64,000 nt of DNA from CAVZMI01 sp050011775 (GCA_050011775.1 JBEKIL010000010.1:85975-149974), one strand, 5' to 3'; counted from the stretch's first letter, positions 1 to 10,665 are shown. The notes: generated by a model not told the origin, from the sequence alone. Translations and numbers: made by a program.

Positions 1-2811
1 CACTCGAGCTGAAAACCCCAGATAATCGTAACCTATATATGTGTTCAATATATCGTTCGGCTGGTAAATCAGACGCCCAGCCCTCGAACTATCAATTAAT
101 TTGGGTATGGACTTTATGTGTCTGGGGTCATTAGGATCGGGAACATTACGAGTTAACAAGAGGGGATACGTGGCAGACGACCAAATATGCGTGTAATTGA
201 TGCCGAGAACAACTCCATTTAACGGAAATGGTAAATACCAGAACGACGTTTGAAAATCTGCTTCGATACCCTTCACATAAGCATTGTAAGGACTATTGAT
301 GTAAGTGTTTAACAATGCTTTGCCTGAGACTGTGCCCCCTTGCTGCGCGAGGAGAGGGTATGTCCCGACCGAATCATATCCTGGCGGAATTATAGCAGGA
401 GCAGAATATAGTCTGTATTGAGTGTAATACGTAAAGTGCGATATGGTTTTGTAGAAGCCTCCAATAGAGAGAAGGCCTAACTCGTTGCTGTGAAATGTAA
501 TTTCAACGTCGTGGTTATATGCTTGTGCGGGTTTAAGGTTTGAATTTCCTGTATAGAGCTGTGTGTAATCGGAATTGATATTATAATGAGGTGAAAGTTG
601 ATGATAATCGGGTCGCGCAAGTGCCTGAGTATAGGAGTAACGCATGTCGCACCAATCGGTCAGGTTATACTTCATCTGAACCTGGGGCAGTAAGTAGTGA
701 TTTCTAGGGTAAGCTGTTGTGTCGTAATACGGTTGATTTGGAGGTTGATTGCGGAGATCTACCATGTTGTGTGCTTCGTATAACGACTTAACATCTTCGT
801 AACGGGCGCCGCCGACTATAATAAGGTTCTGACCTAAATCCAATTCTGCCATCAAGTATGCAGCATAATACTTCTCAATGTATTTATAATCGTTGGGGAG
901 TTTTTGATAAACACCTTCGAACCATCCTCCGGTACTGTTTGATGCGGCGAATGCAGGGTCATTCGATAAAAAATCAGTTATCGAATTCAGCAGATTCGCA
1001 TTAGCGACCCAATACATCCGACCAAATCGATCATTCAAGAAGCTCGAATAAAGTTTCGAATCGGTGTTCGTAAAATCGAATGCCGGTAAACGGTTGGAGT
1101 TACCCAACTGTAATTCGGGGAAACGCGCTACCAATGCATCCATCACTCTTCCATTGATATCGGGGTTCGTTAATCCTGTACGGCCGCCTGGACTAATATA
1201 CGGCGTATTCTGATCGTTAGTGTGGAGATTGTAGTCATACTCACCGCCAAATTTAAAGAATCCTGATACGTTTGAGTGTAAATTGAAAGGAATCTTGAAA
1301 TCCCCCTTATATACCTGGTCATTTTCCTTATAATCGGCACTAAATAGATTTATGGTGGCCAAATATGTTGCGCTATCACCGTTATACTTTAAATTATGTG
1401 CAAGGTCATCAGGAACTGTATTGTTCTGATCAGGAGGGGTTCCTCCTGTTTGAAAGAATTGGTAGTAGGGTGATCTAGGATCGTTGTTTCGGGAATAAGT
1501 ATTAGCGGCTTTCAAAACGACTGACATAAATCCGAAATCGTTTGTAAATTCTAATGTATTCACTGCGACATCTGTATTTGCATTCCCTTTCCTGTATGTG
1601 AAGTTAATATTGTGATCATAATAATAATCTAAGATCGTTTGATAATTTTTATAATCAGAGTTCAACCTGCTTAACATATTTATAGACTTAATGGAGCCGG
1701 AAGGCAACTTGAAGTCAAGGATCAAGTTTCCGCCGTAACGGTTTCTTGTTTCAATATGGCGCTGTAGCGTTGTACTTATTACTTGAACGGGCTTATACCC
1801 GGTTATTGAATCAGGAGCGCTATTGGTAGCCGGGGTATATCCGGCAGTCATGTTATCTGCACTGCGATCGTATTGTTCCGCGTTTACGAGAAGATACACA
1901 CCAAGAGCATCATCGAAGAAACGACCGCTTCCAGATGCCACCGCTCTGTAATTCCCGTATGTATCGCTCTTCTGTGTATAGCCGGATTGCCACAAAATGT
2001 CACCGTGAAATTCCGACGGGGCTTCCCTCAGTTCCATATTCACAATACCACCGATAGCATTGGCATTCATATCGGGAGTGAGCGATTTATAGACCTGGAT
2101 CGTTTTGATCATATAGGGAGTTATCATGGAAATGTCAACGCTTCTGTCCTGATTGATTGAACCGGATGTCAGGCCCGGCAGTGAAGTCGCACCGATCTGA
2201 GTGCTTCCTGTAGATGCGAGCTTAATTCCACCAACAGAGACCGTGTTGTACTGAGGAGCTAATCCCCTGATCACAACTTTGTTGGCTTCGCCTGAACTCT
2301 GAAGAGTCGAGACACCCGGCAGGCGACTTATTGCCGCTGCCGCGTTGAAGTCCGGCAATTCCTGGATTCTTTCTTCAGAGACCACATTCATAATAGTATT
2401 TGCCGTTAATTGCTGGTTAATGGCAGCTTGTTGACCCCTTGCTTGCGCTGTAACTACTACCTCTATACCCATTATTGCATGAGGTGTTAAGCGAAAGTTT
2501 TCGTGTAGCGTTGCATTTTCTGTAATAGTAACCTCTCGAGTGATCGCATCATAGCCGATATATGACGCCTTCAACTTACATTTTCCTGTCGGAACTAAGC
2601 GCAAAGTGTAATTTCCATCCAGATCAGCAGGAGAACCAATGCTCGTATTTACGACGACAATATTTGCACCCGGAAGTGGGTCACCGGTTGCTTGATCAAC
2701 CACCTGACCTTTGATTGTCCCGGATCCTTGTGCTAACGACGATTGGACTATGAAGATTGACAGAAATAAACATACACCCAACAATCTTCTGTAAGTATAT
2801 CCAAGAGACAT
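1..2811 (-). CDS. TonB-dependent receptor, 3' end cut off by the window edge
   Basis: An open frame of 937 codons runs from an ATG at 2811 off the left edge, so the C-terminal end of the barrel is missing. The ATG follows a GAGG-type ribosome site. The protein starts with a signal peptide ending near SSLAQ. A carboxypeptidase-regulatory-like beta-sandwich follows (GTIKGQVVDQATGDPLPGAN to about residue 105), then a plug domain with a VVIRGLAPQYN segment and a NAIGGIVNMELR segment, then a long barrel. The LARPDY...LSP motif late in the barrel is typical of the Xanthomonas/Caulobacter-type TonB receptors that import oligosaccharides (established family knowledge). It differs clearly from the two other TonB receptors here. 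The substrate is unknown; beside a xylan operon, a xylo-oligosaccharide is a reasonable guess. Confidence 0.9.
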   Translation of the reverse strand, partial: MSLGYTYRRLLGVCLFLSIFIVQSSLAQGSGTIKGQVVDQATGDPLPGANIVVVNTSIGSPADLDGNYTLRLVPTGKCKLKASYIGYDAITREVTITENATLHENFRLTPHAIMGIEVVVTAQARGQQAAINQQLTANTIMNVVSEERIQELPDFNAAAAISRLPGVSTLQSSGEANKVVIRGLAPQYNTVSVGGIKLASTGSTQIGATSLPGLTSGSINQDRSVDISMITPYMIKTIQVYKSLTPDMNANAIGGIVNMELREAPSEFHGDILWQSGYTQKSDTYGNYRAVASGSGRFFDDALGVYLLVNAEQYDRSADNMTAGYTPATNSAPDSITGYKPVQVISTTLQRHIETRNRYGGNLILDFKLPSGSIKSINMLSRLNSDYKNYQTILDYYYDHNINFTYRKGNANTDVAVNTLEFTNDFGFMSVVLKAANTYSRNNDPRSPYYQFFQTGGTPPDQNNTVPDDLAHNLKYNGDSATYLATINLFSADYKENDQVYKGDFKIPFNLHSNVSGFFKFGGEYDYNLHTNDQNTPYISPGGRTGLTNPDINGRVMDALVARFPELQLGNSNRLPAFDFTNTDSKLYSSFLNDRFGRMYWVANANLLNSITDFLSNDPAFAASNSTGGWFEGVYQKLPNDYKYIEKYYAAYLMAELDLGQNLIIVGGARYEDVKSLYEAHNMVDLRNQPPNQPYYDTTAYPRNHYLLPQVQMKYNLTDWCDMRYSYTQALARPDYHQLSPHYNINSDYTQLYTGNSNLKPAQAYNHDVEITFHSNELGLLSIGGFYKTISHFTYYTQYRLYSAPAIIPPGYDSVGTYPLLAQQGGTVSGKALLNTYINSPYNAYVKGIEADFQTSFWYLPFPLNGVVLGINYTHIWSSATYPLLLTRNVPDPNDPRHIKSIPKLIDSSRAGRLIYQPNDILNTYIGYDYLGFSARV

Positions 2812-3256
2812 TTTGCCCTCCTCTTGAGTTTTCTCAATATTTTATTAATGATATTTTGTCATCCAAACTTTTTTTGACATCAATTTTTGTTCAGGAGTTC
2901 AGCACACTCATAGCTTAATACCGCTATTAAAATAATTTTGGGGCCTCGGATGTTGTAAATTGCCTGATACATGAATAGTACGTTTTTTTTGTCTTGCTGT
3001 CAATACGGTCGTCCCAAAAATCGCTATTAAATTTACCCCGCGTAAAACCAACCCTGTAGATGCCTTCGTGACAGTACCCGATTTATTCTAATTTCCAGCC
3101 GATTTCTTCATTAATTTCACAACCATACCTAATGCCGGTTTGGTACCCCCGCTGCAATCAAACCAGCAGGGGGTTATTGGTTCTACCTTTTACAGGTCAA
3201 TTATTAAGCTATGAGTCTCCATCCGTTACACATCATAGAGCTTTGACAATTTGAAT
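2812..3256. other. Intergenic region, 445 bp
   Basis: No gene is seen. It lies between the start of the minus-strand TonB receptor and the end of the minus-strand symporter gene. It should hold the receptor's promoter, but no convincing promoter boxes were found. A GC-rich inverted repeat at 3145-3175 sits just past the symporter gene. Confidence 0.5.
3145..3175 (-). terminator. Possible transcription terminator hairpin
   Basis: Arms of the form CCCCCTGCTG and CAGCGGGGG (read on the minus strand) flank a 9-nt loop, about 80 bp past the stop of the symporter gene. There is no downstream T-run, so it may be only a processing or pausing hairpin. Confidence 0.3.
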
Positions 3257-4750
3257 TTAAGATGCGAATTGCTTCCGGCGTTCAGCCAATTCATCTTGAA
3301 TCTGAAGATTGAGTTTCTTGTCTATCCCGTAGAATAATAAGGCAACGACTCCAATGAAGAACGTGATACACGGGTAGATGCTTGCCGTCATGCGGATACC
3401 GAATAGAGCATTTTCTGCTTGAGCGACATTGGGGATATATCCGTACCCCGTGAGCAGCCACCCGCAGATAGCACCGCCGAGTCCCAGCCCCGCTTTTAGT
3501 GCAAACACAATACCCGCGAAGACAACGCCGGTGGCACGGCGCATAGTCTTCCATTCAGCATAATCGGCTACATCGGCCATCATCGCCCACAGTAACGGAA
3601 TCGTTGGGCCATAAGCCAGAGATTTAAGAATGTTCAACACAAACGTGAGCCCAACTGCTTCCGCCGGTAATACAACGAAAAGTCCGGTAAAGAGCGCCGT
3701 TAGAGATAAACCTACGATAAAGACTTTCTTTTTACCGAACCGAACCGCCAATGCTTTTGAGAATAGCACACCAATGATATTCGCCAGCATACCACACATA
3801 TTAAATAGGCTGAATCCTACCGATGAGACATTTGTGCGGCTTTCTGTCGCAATGAGTCCGAATGTATTGAGAAGATTATGCCACCAGCCCGACTGGCCCA
3901 GCGCATCGGTAGAGGAGGTTACCAACCCCCATGATTGCAGGAAATTGAACAATTGGTTTTTGTCCACGAAGTAAGTAAAATAGTAGAACATGCCGCTGCC
4001 CCACAAGGCGAGCGTACTGAAAAGGAACAGGGTCAAAACGAACATTGCGATCCATGGTACGTTTTTTATAAGGGCGGCGAAGTCTTTCTTTGCCGACGAT
4101 TTCTGCTTCGGATCCGGGTGAATGCGTTCACGGGCACTCAAGAAAGTGATGACGATGAATATGATGCTGAGAATCCCAAATAGCCCAATCGTCAACGACC
4201 AGCCTTTAGCGTTGTCGCCTTGTCCTAACTTGGCGACCATAGGCAGAGTCAAACCTTGCACCACCAACGCCGCCGTCATGGCAAAGAAGAAGCGATAGGA
4301 AGAGAGACTGGTGCGTTCATTTACGTCGCCGGTCATCACGCCATTGAGGGCCGAGTATGGCAGGTTATTGACGGAATAGACCGTCATCAGAAGAATATAG
4401 GTGACATAAGCATAAATAAGTTTTCCCGTCCCGCCGAAATTCGGAGTTGTAAACGTTAAGAAGAACATGAGTGCAAACGGTATCGCCGACCACAGAACCC
4501 ATGGGCGGAATTTTCCCCATCTTGTATTCGTGCGATCTGCAACAACGCCCATGAACGGGTCAAAAATCGCATCCCAAAAGCGTCCTACCAGCAGCAGTGT
4601 GCCTGCAGCCGCTGCAGTAATGCCGAAGACATCCGTGTAGAAACCCAGCTGAAAGATCAGCATCGTTTGAAACACGAAGTTAGCGGCTGCGTCTCCGAAG
4701 CCGTAACCAATTTTTTCTCGTACAGAAAGTTTACCCGTTGTTGTCTGCAC
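3257..4750 (-). CDS. GPH-family sugar:cation symporter (MelB/XynB-type MFS transporter)
   Basis: Inner-membrane transporter of about 497 residues with roughly 12 hydrophobic segments. The N-terminal signature GRFWDAIFDPFMGVVADRT followed by RWGKFRPW is the diagnostic GPH-family loop (MelB, XylP, YicJ relatives), which couples uptake of glycosides or pentosides to sodium or protons. A GTG at 4750 has a well-placed GGAG six bases upstream and is preferred over a TTG at 4762. It is the last gene of the run GH10, PfkB, GH3, GH116, transporter, all on the same strand with no opposing gene. Import of xylo-oligosaccharides for the co-encoded enzymes, which lack clear signal peptides, is therefore the likely job. 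The exact substrate cannot be read from sequence. Confidence 0.88.
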   Translation of the reverse strand: MQTTTGKLSVREKIGYGFGDAAANFVFQTMLIFQLGFYTDVFGITAAAAGTLLLVGRFWDAIFDPFMGVVADRTNTRWGKFRPWVLWSAIPFALMFFLTFTTPNFGGTGKLIYAYVTYILLMTVYSVNNLPYSALNGVMTGDVNERTSLSSYRFFFAMTAALVVQGLTLPMVAKLGQGDNAKGWSLTIGLFGILSIIFIVITFLSARERIHPDPKQKSSAKKDFAALIKNVPWIAMFVLTLFLFSTLALWGSGMFYYFTYFVDKNQLFNFLQSWGLVTSSTDALGQSGWWHNLLNTFGLIATESRTNVSSVGFSLFNMCGMLANIIGVLFSKALAVRFGKKKVFIVGLSLTALFTGLFVVLPAEAVGLTFVLNILKSLAYGPTIPLLWAMMADVADYAEWKTMRRATGVVFAGIVFALKAGLGLGGAICGWLLTGYGYIPNVAQAENALFGIRMTASIYPCITFFIGVVALLFYGIDKKLNLQIQDELAERRKQFAS

Positions 4751-4904
4751 TATCTGCTCCAAAGATTATTTTATATTACGCGTAAGATAATTTTTATTAA
4801 ATTCTGATTCCCAGAAGAATTACCTACCATAAACTTAAATTAACCCTGTTCTACTATATGTTCCATATTTAAATTAAGAAAAGCAAATTGTTCAGGTGTA
4901 GTCT

Positions 4905-7529
4905 TTAACTCTGATCAAATTTCAGAAATAAATCAGTGACAAAAGATTTCAATTTTTGAGCGTTTATTTTCGTCGTGCCTGTACGCTCTTGAAGTTCTTT
5001 TATAAATTGCAGCACTATCTGTGTCAGTACCGCACCCGGCCTGGGATAAGCAGCTACAATATAATGTGGCCCTGCGGTTAATTCTCCCGCTTCTTTTTCT
5101 AATTCTGCTCTCAGATTGTCGGGTGATATTAAAGAATTAGCATGCTGGAAGATAACCTTATCCATTGCCTTATATACTTCTTTACTCTCTTTGACCAGAC
5201 CATAATAATCAAGAAGCTGTGCAAAAACATAATTTGATGTCGTATAGACGTCTTGGCCCTGTTCCGATTCTACCGCTTTCCCGTCTTCTGTCCGGCACAT
5301 AGCCCAGCCCATAGTGGTCCGGTTATTCTTATAAATTGTCTTGAGGATTTTTATTGCTCTCTCGTCCGAAACAAAGGGCTTCTCTCCTATTGCAATCAGA
5401 TACCACAGGGCATCCAACTGATTAGTCCAAACATCGGTGTTTGTTTTTTTCGTAATAGTGTCATAACAGGTAACGTAATACTGCAACCTTCTGCCTTTTT
5501 TGTTTTTCTTATCTCTCCATAATTTCTCAAAAGCCGCAGAAGCTTTTTCAAAACTCGCTTCATATTGTTTTTTTGCCGGCTCATCCTCCATCATACCAGC
5601 CATTATTATCATTGCTTGACAGCCGGCCATGAAGGTAGTCGCATCGTAGCTATCTAGGCCAAACAATGTTAAATTATCAAATGTATTTTTAACTTCATGC
5701 GGATTACCCTCGGGGATACCGTCTCCGTCTATATCAAGTGTTTGCAAATATTCCAATCCAAATTTCAGCGTCTGCCAATTCTTTTTTAGAAATTCTGTAT
5801 CACCCATGAATTTAGCGTTGCGCAGTACCCTGATTGCCAGCTTGGGGAAAAGATCCACCCAGTAGTTATTATTATACCAGGCATAATCACTGACATTGCG
5901 CAGGGCATGACCTTTCACCAAAGCGCCTAAGTCATGTGCCACGCTGCCCTTAATCTTGAAAGTATCTCTTATCTGGGTCAGTGACTTGCCTTCGTATTCT
6001 TCCGGATGCTCTTGAAAATGTTTTCTGGCTTCGACAAATGACCCATGGAGATGATAAAACCGCTGTGTGAGATCTTCCGCCAGAATTGAGTCAATAAACC
6101 TCTGGCAGAGTTCTTGTTCTACATTGGGAAATAGTACGAGCAGCACCATCGAATACCAATCAACATCAGAAGGATCAATATAAGCGTAATCAAAACATTC
6201 CAGGAACCGGGCTCTATCATTGCCATCATCGTCTTCAACCCAGACTGCGGCATTTGACAGGGGAAAACTAAATTCGTTTAAGATCAACCGGGTTAATCTC
6301 AAAGCACCATCTTTATCATTCTTATAGGAAGGACTTTTCCGTATATAATCAAAAATCCTGCTTTGGATTGTTAGAGCACGGTTCAGCCATTCAGAATAAT
6401 TATCCAGGGCGAATTTTGCCATATCCACAGCCCTGGTTTCTTTATTCTTGAAACTTTTTACATATTTACGTTCAAAATTTTTCCCATCAATAAACCGCTG
6501 TTGAGGGAAATCCAAAACGATGGCAAGCGGTATCGTCATGGTTGCCTTCGGCTTCAATGTAAAAGTAACACTTATGGCCGACCCATAATCTTGATTCAAT
6601 ATTGGTGCTCTCTTTTCGTAAAAGCTTCCATCATCATTCAACAATAAATCCTGTTTAAGCCTATTTAAGCAAAAGTAAGGTTGGGTATCTATTGTCACGC
6701 CGCTTATTTCCGGTACGGCAATGACCATCCTGTCCGCGCATTCCTTGCTTCCCATGACCACTCCCCTGATGGCTGCAGATTTAAAATCTTCATGGACATG
6801 GTCTTTCACCGGTGTCGAACATAAATAGACAGTGTCCTGATCCTTTGGCTTTAATTCTTTTTCTTGAAGATTTGCAAGGGACGGTCTGGGGAATACCAGA
6901 GTAATTTGTTGATCCTGGCTTGAAGTATTCTCGACCTCATATTCCTCTACACCGATAGGCATCAGGGCCGGGACATCTCCGGATAAGAAGGGGGAAATCA
7001 TTCTTCTTGTCACATTAACCTTCCCCAGTTTATATGTAAATTCCGCCAAAGGTGTAGCAATAGAAATAGAAGTTTGCTTTTCAGATATTGCAGGATGATA
7101 ATAATTTTTTAAGGCAGGTACATCATCAGGACCTTCAACCGCCTCGGGATCTTTTGCTGTGAGCATAACAAATTTATCACCCCCGCCTGCCAAGCCCTGG
7201 CGGGCAGGAACACGGATAAATGGCGCAGAGCCTAATTGAATTGCGTTCTGATTTAACAAGATCAGTCTGCCGGCATTATTAAGTCTATTGTATAAACCAT
7301 ATGGAGATATGCCTATTGAACAAGTAGGTGCACCCTGAAGCGCAATGGTATGAGGGAATAGAAGAGTTTTTGACATTCCCTGAAAATGGACCGCCATTTT
7401 ATTATCAACATAAATCTTACTTATTTGTGATCCTGATATTGTATAAACGTCTTTTATTTTTAAACTAGAAGATTTCGGCATATGATATTTTCTCTTTACT
7501 AAGTTGTTTAAATTTCTGTTAAGCAGCAT
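4905..7529 (-). CDS. GH116 family beta-glycosidase (beta-glucosidase or beta-xylosidase)
   Basis: An 874-residue protein with a beta-sandwich N-terminal half and a C-terminal (alpha/alpha)6 domain, as in GH116 (the family of human GBA2 and archaeal SSO1353). The nucleophile region reads RFLECFDY...DVDWYS with Glu444. The acid/base region reads GIPEGN...NTFDNLTLFG with Asp618. Both match the GH116 pattern of E followed by DVxFY, then D before a GxxSY. Known members cleave beta-glucosides, beta-xylosides or N-acetylglucosaminides. No signal peptide is visible, so it probably acts in the cytoplasm. It lies 9 bp after the GH3 gene, implying co-transcription. An internal ATG at 7481 (residue 17) is an equally plausible start. 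In a xylanase operon, beta-xylosidase is the favoured activity, but glucosidase is possible. Confidence 0.85.
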   Translation of the reverse strand: MLLNRNLNNLVKRKYHMPKSSSLKIKDVYTISGSQISKIYVDNKMAVHFQGMSKTLLFPHTIALQGAPTCSIGISPYGLYNRLNNAGRLILLNQNAIQLGSAPFIRVPARQGLAGGGDKFVMLTAKDPEAVEGPDDVPALKNYYHPAISEKQTSISIATPLAEFTYKLGKVNVTRRMISPFLSGDVPALMPIGVEEYEVENTSSQDQQITLVFPRPSLANLQEKELKPKDQDTVYLCSTPVKDHVHEDFKSAAIRGVVMGSKECADRMVIAVPEISGVTIDTQPYFCLNRLKQDLLLNDDGSFYEKRAPILNQDYGSAISVTFTLKPKATMTIPLAIVLDFPQQRFIDGKNFERKYVKSFKNKETRAVDMAKFALDNYSEWLNRALTIQSRIFDYIRKSPSYKNDKDGALRLTRLILNEFSFPLSNAAVWVEDDDGNDRARFLECFDYAYIDPSDVDWYSMVLLVLFPNVEQELCQRFIDSILAEDLTQRFYHLHGSFVEARKHFQEHPEEYEGKSLTQIRDTFKIKGSVAHDLGALVKGHALRNVSDYAWYNNNYWVDLFPKLAIRVLRNAKFMGDTEFLKKNWQTLKFGLEYLQTLDIDGDGIPEGNPHEVKNTFDNLTLFGLDSYDATTFMAGCQAMIIMAGMMEDEPAKKQYEASFEKASAAFEKLWRDKKNKKGRRLQYYVTCYDTITKKTNTDVWTNQLDALWYLIAIGEKPFVSDERAIKILKTIYKNNRTTMGWAMCRTEDGKAVESEQGQDVYTTSNYVFAQLLDYYGLVKESKEVYKAMDKVIFQHANSLISPDNLRAELEKEAGELTAGPHYIVAAYPRPGAVLTQIVLQFIKELQERTGTTKINAQKLKSFVTDLFLKFDQS

Positions 7530-7538
7530 CCAGGGTTC

Positions 7539-9365
7539 TTAACAATATGATAAGTCCAGAGTTTTCTTCTGGGGCGCCGGTTTTTTTACAGCACTTTCCT
7601 GTTGAACACCAAGCGCTACGGGCAACTTCGTTTTAGGCGAGGGCTTGATTTTCCCAAAAAGCACTCCGACTGCGGCCCTTATAGAATCAGGCGTTCCGCT
7701 GAAATTGCAGACCGCAACGTCGGCCTCATTTGTCGTGCCTTCCACATACGGGTAGTTTGTCACAACGACTACTTTTTTACCCGCTTCTTTGAGCTTCTTG
7801 ATAAGCAGCCGGTTATTGCCCGTCTTTACGATTCGGGCGTAATAATTTGTTATAACGACAAGGTCCACCTGCTTGGCAAGCTCGAGGCACTCTGCAATCT
7901 CATCATCGGTCGCGGCAAAGTCGGTATCGACCAGAATCATATTTTGCGTATACTCCACCATATCCTCGGCGAACATATGTTGGTGCATATAAGGATCTTT
8001 TCCGCAGAATTCATAGGGAATACGCTGCTCGATAACCAGCATTTTCTCCTTAGGACTCAAAGGCAGCATTTTTTGATCATCGCGCATTACGATCAGGGCT
8101 CTCTTGGCAACATCCCAGGAAAAATCTATAACAGGTTTGCTCATTGCGTAGGCCTGAGCTTTTTTTGGATCCTTCTTCCCGGCTGTCTCAAACAGGCCCT
8201 GGTCGTACTTCATCCTTAAAAGATGCGTCACGGCTTCATCGATCCTCTCTTCGGAGAGTTCGCCCGATTCGACAGCTTGCTTGACTCCAAAGAAGCACTG
8301 CGATCTCGATTCATCATCAGCTTTCAAAAGTATCGTATCACACCCCGCCTTAATCGCCAACGCGCAAGCCCTCGGAAGAGGCCATTGTTTGAGGATTGCA
8401 GCCATGCCGATAGCATCGGACACAATAACTCCATCGAATCCAAGTTCCTCTCTTAAAAGACCTGTAAGGATTTTTTCTGACAGAGTCGTAGGGAATTTAT
8501 CGTCATAGGCGGGATAAACGGAATGCCCCGTCATAATGGCTTGTACTCCCGCGGCTATTGCAGCTTTGAACGGATACAATTCCACTTCCTGCATTCTTTG
8601 TTTGTCGGCTCTGATTACATCCAGCACATCATGAGCGTCGGTTGCCGAATCACCTCTTCCGGGAAAATGTTTTGCGGTTGCCGCTATGCCACCGTCCTGA
8701 AAACCTTTCAGTAAAGCGACAGCGTGTTTTGCACAAGTCTCAGGGTCGTCACTAAAAGATCTTATTCCAATTTCAGGGTTCTTCGGATTGATATTTACAT
8801 CGCAGACCGGTGAATACATCTGCGTAACGCCAATAGCACTCAATTGTTTGGCAATGGTCAAACCGATTTTATAAGTCAGCTTTTCATCGCCGATGGCCGC
8901 CATGCCCATTGGAGGCGGAAACTGCCTAATTCCACCGGCCATGTAATCGTTTTTAAAATCGCCTTCAAAATCAATGGTCATATGGAGGGGAATCCTGGAA
9001 CGCCTGCTCATTGCTATTTTCTGTAATTTATTCAAGTCCTTCGTATAATCTTCCGGCGTTATGCTGATGCCAAAGGATTTGCCGGCAAAATAGGTATTTG
9101 ATATGGTAAAATAACCCGGCGGCTTTTTAAAATTCTGATCTATCTGGGAATTACCCCAGTAAAGGTTTTTGCAGGTCTCAACCGCATAAGGTTCGAGGCA
9201 AAGACCGCCGCACTGCAACCTTGTGATTTGTTCGATTCCGCTCGGCGTTATCATTGCGCCGCGCCTGGTAAACGTTAAAAGCTGGCCGATCTTTTCTTCC
9301 AAACTCATTTTTGATAATTTTTTACCGATAAATGCATCTCTTTTCGTATTGCTTTTCTTTACCAT
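7539..9365 (-). CDS. GH3 family glycosidase, NagZ-like clade
   Basis: A 608-residue two-domain GH3 enzyme without a signal peptide. The motif KHFPGRGDSATDAH at about 232-245 contains the Asp243-x-His245 dyad that serves as acid/base in NagZ-type GH3 enzymes. The nucleophile is Asp317 in VIVSDAIGM. A C-terminal GH3 domain covers about residues 415-590. NagZ-type enzymes release N-acetylglucosamine, and some relatives are phosphorylases or act on other beta-glycosides (family knowledge). The setting between GH116 and a PfkB kinase in a xylanase operon argues against a purely cell-wall recycling role. The start has a good GGAG site. The real substrate is open. Confidence 0.85.
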   Translation of the reverse strand: MVKKSNTKRDAFIGKKLSKMSLEEKIGQLLTFTRRGAMITPSGIEQITRLQCGGLCLEPYAVETCKNLYWGNSQIDQNFKKPPGYFTISNTYFAGKSFGISITPEDYTKDLNKLQKIAMSRRSRIPLHMTIDFEGDFKNDYMAGGIRQFPPPMGMAAIGDEKLTYKIGLTIAKQLSAIGVTQMYSPVCDVNINPKNPEIGIRSFSDDPETCAKHAVALLKGFQDGGIAATAKHFPGRGDSATDAHDVLDVIRADKQRMQEVELYPFKAAIAAGVQAIMTGHSVYPAYDDKFPTTLSEKILTGLLREELGFDGVIVSDAIGMAAILKQWPLPRACALAIKAGCDTILLKADDESRSQCFFGVKQAVESGELSEERIDEAVTHLLRMKYDQGLFETAGKKDPKKAQAYAMSKPVIDFSWDVAKRALIVMRDDQKMLPLSPKEKMLVIEQRIPYEFCGKDPYMHQHMFAEDMVEYTQNMILVDTDFAATDDEIAECLELAKQVDLVVITNYYARIVKTGNNRLLIKKLKEAGKKVVVVTNYPYVEGTTNEADVAVCNFSGTPDSIRAAVGVLFGKIKPSPKTKLPVALGVQQESAVKKPAPQKKTLDLSYC

Positions 9366-9388
9366 TTTCTATCTCCTGTTTTTCTTGT

Positions 9389-10606
9389 TTATGATTCCCA
9401 TTTACCCCGGTTATAGGGCCCGACCCAGAATCCTCGTTCGTTCTTCCAGCCGGTCTCGTCAATTTTCAGATCTTTTGTTTTCCATCCCGCCTTAATACGC
9501 CTTGTCAAATCGTCGAACCCTTTATTCCAGGTAAGACCATCAGGAACGGTAACGTTCATACTTCCGGCGGCGTTTGCATATCTTAAGCAGGATTCGATTG
9601 TATGGTTCCAGACAAACGCGGAAAGGAATCCCGCAATTGCCGAATCACCGGAACCCAGCGCTCCTACAAATTTTTCCTCCTGATAAACAGGGAACCAGAG
9701 CTCGCGATTAGCCCAGTTTTCAAGATCGGAACATCCTGCCGCACCCATTTTCTTAAGCCGGTCCTGGTCGGCCGTCCTGACATATAGGCCTCTGTGGCCG
9801 CATTTGATCATTGCTACTGCCGTACCCATTTTTATTAAATCACTTCCCATCGTGGAAATCTCTTTTACGGTCATATGGTCAAGTACGCTCTCTTTGGGTC
9901 CGAGCTTCGCCTTTTTTTCAAGAAATTTTTCTTTATAAAGAAAATAAAATATCTCTTCCGCACTGGGAACCATAAAATCCGAAAGGGGTACCCACTCTTT
10001 AAGAATTGCAAACCAGTCGATTTGACCTGCATAACTATTTACATCGGGAAGCGAAAGATCGAGCGCAGTTGTAGTTCCTAACTCTTTGGTCTCTTTGAGA
10101 ATTTTTGTCAATTCACGACCTGTGTTTTCATACAGCTTTCTCATCCAGGGCGGATAACCGAATAGCATCAGTTTTGAACGCCGAACAAGATCGAAATCCA
10201 TATCGTCATAGCCGAATGTGTCGTTGGCTCCACAATGATGAAGGTAAAAACGATCTATGCCGGGTATGCATATAGCAATGGTATATGATGTGGATTCACC
10301 GTCAACCATTTTGATCCCCTTAAAATGCCCTTCGTGCTCTTCATACCAGCTAAGGATCTCTTTACCAAAATCATCATCCCCAATCTTGCCGATTAATTCA
10401 GTTTTTACGCCGAGCCGGCGGATGGATACGCCGGCATTCGTAACAGGACCTCCCCCCACAACGACGCATTCACCCATGTTAATCATTTTGCCGGGTACAA
10501 GGACGTCTGTAAGGTTATCCACCTTACCGTCAATTGTAAAAGCAGGTATTAAGTCGAGGCAAGTATGCCCCGCAGCTACGATTTCGATATCTTTTTTATT
10601 CACCAC
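9389..10606 (-). CDS. PfkB-family carbohydrate kinase (ribokinase-like)
   Basis: A cytoplasmic sugar kinase of about 405 residues. The N-terminal block GGGPVTNAGVSIRRLG and the C-terminal signature GALGSGDSAIAGF (with the catalytic Asp) are the two PfkB signatures. A GTG at 10606 has a GGA seven bases upstream and is preferred over an upstream TTG at 10627. It lies 23 bp before the GH3 gene and about 60 bp after the GH10 gene, in the same operon. It would phosphorylate a monosaccharide released by the neighbouring glycosidases. Which sugar is phosphorylated (2-keto-gluconate-type acid, fructose, ribose or N-acetylhexosamine) cannot be decided here. Confidence 0.85.
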   Translation of the reverse strand: MVNKKDIEIVAAGHTCLDLIPAFTIDGKVDNLTDVLVPGKMINMGECVVVGGGPVTNAGVSIRRLGVKTELIGKIGDDDFGKEILSWYEEHEGHFKGIKMVDGESTSYTIAICIPGIDRFYLHHCGANDTFGYDDMDFDLVRRSKLMLFGYPPWMRKLYENTGRELTKILKETKELGTTTALDLSLPDVNSYAGQIDWFAILKEWVPLSDFMVPSAEEIFYFLYKEKFLEKKAKLGPKESVLDHMTVKEISTMGSDLIKMGTAVAMIKCGHRGLYVRTADQDRLKKMGAAGCSDLENWANRELWFPVYQEEKFVGALGSGDSAIAGFLSAFVWNHTIESCLRYANAAGSMNVTVPDGLTWNKGFDDLTRRIKAGWKTKDLKIDETGWKNERGFWVGPYNRGKWES

Positions 10607-10665
10607 ACTAAGTTCCTTATGATACAATTCTACATGAAATAATTCTGCATGTCTTTTTGGCGTTA

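Noticed and set aside
7602..8219. Open frame of 205 codons on the plus strand.
   Set aside because: It lies antisense inside the well-supported GH3 gene and encodes no recognisable protein; the same applies to the other long antisense frames, for example 22628-23245 and 25311-25877.
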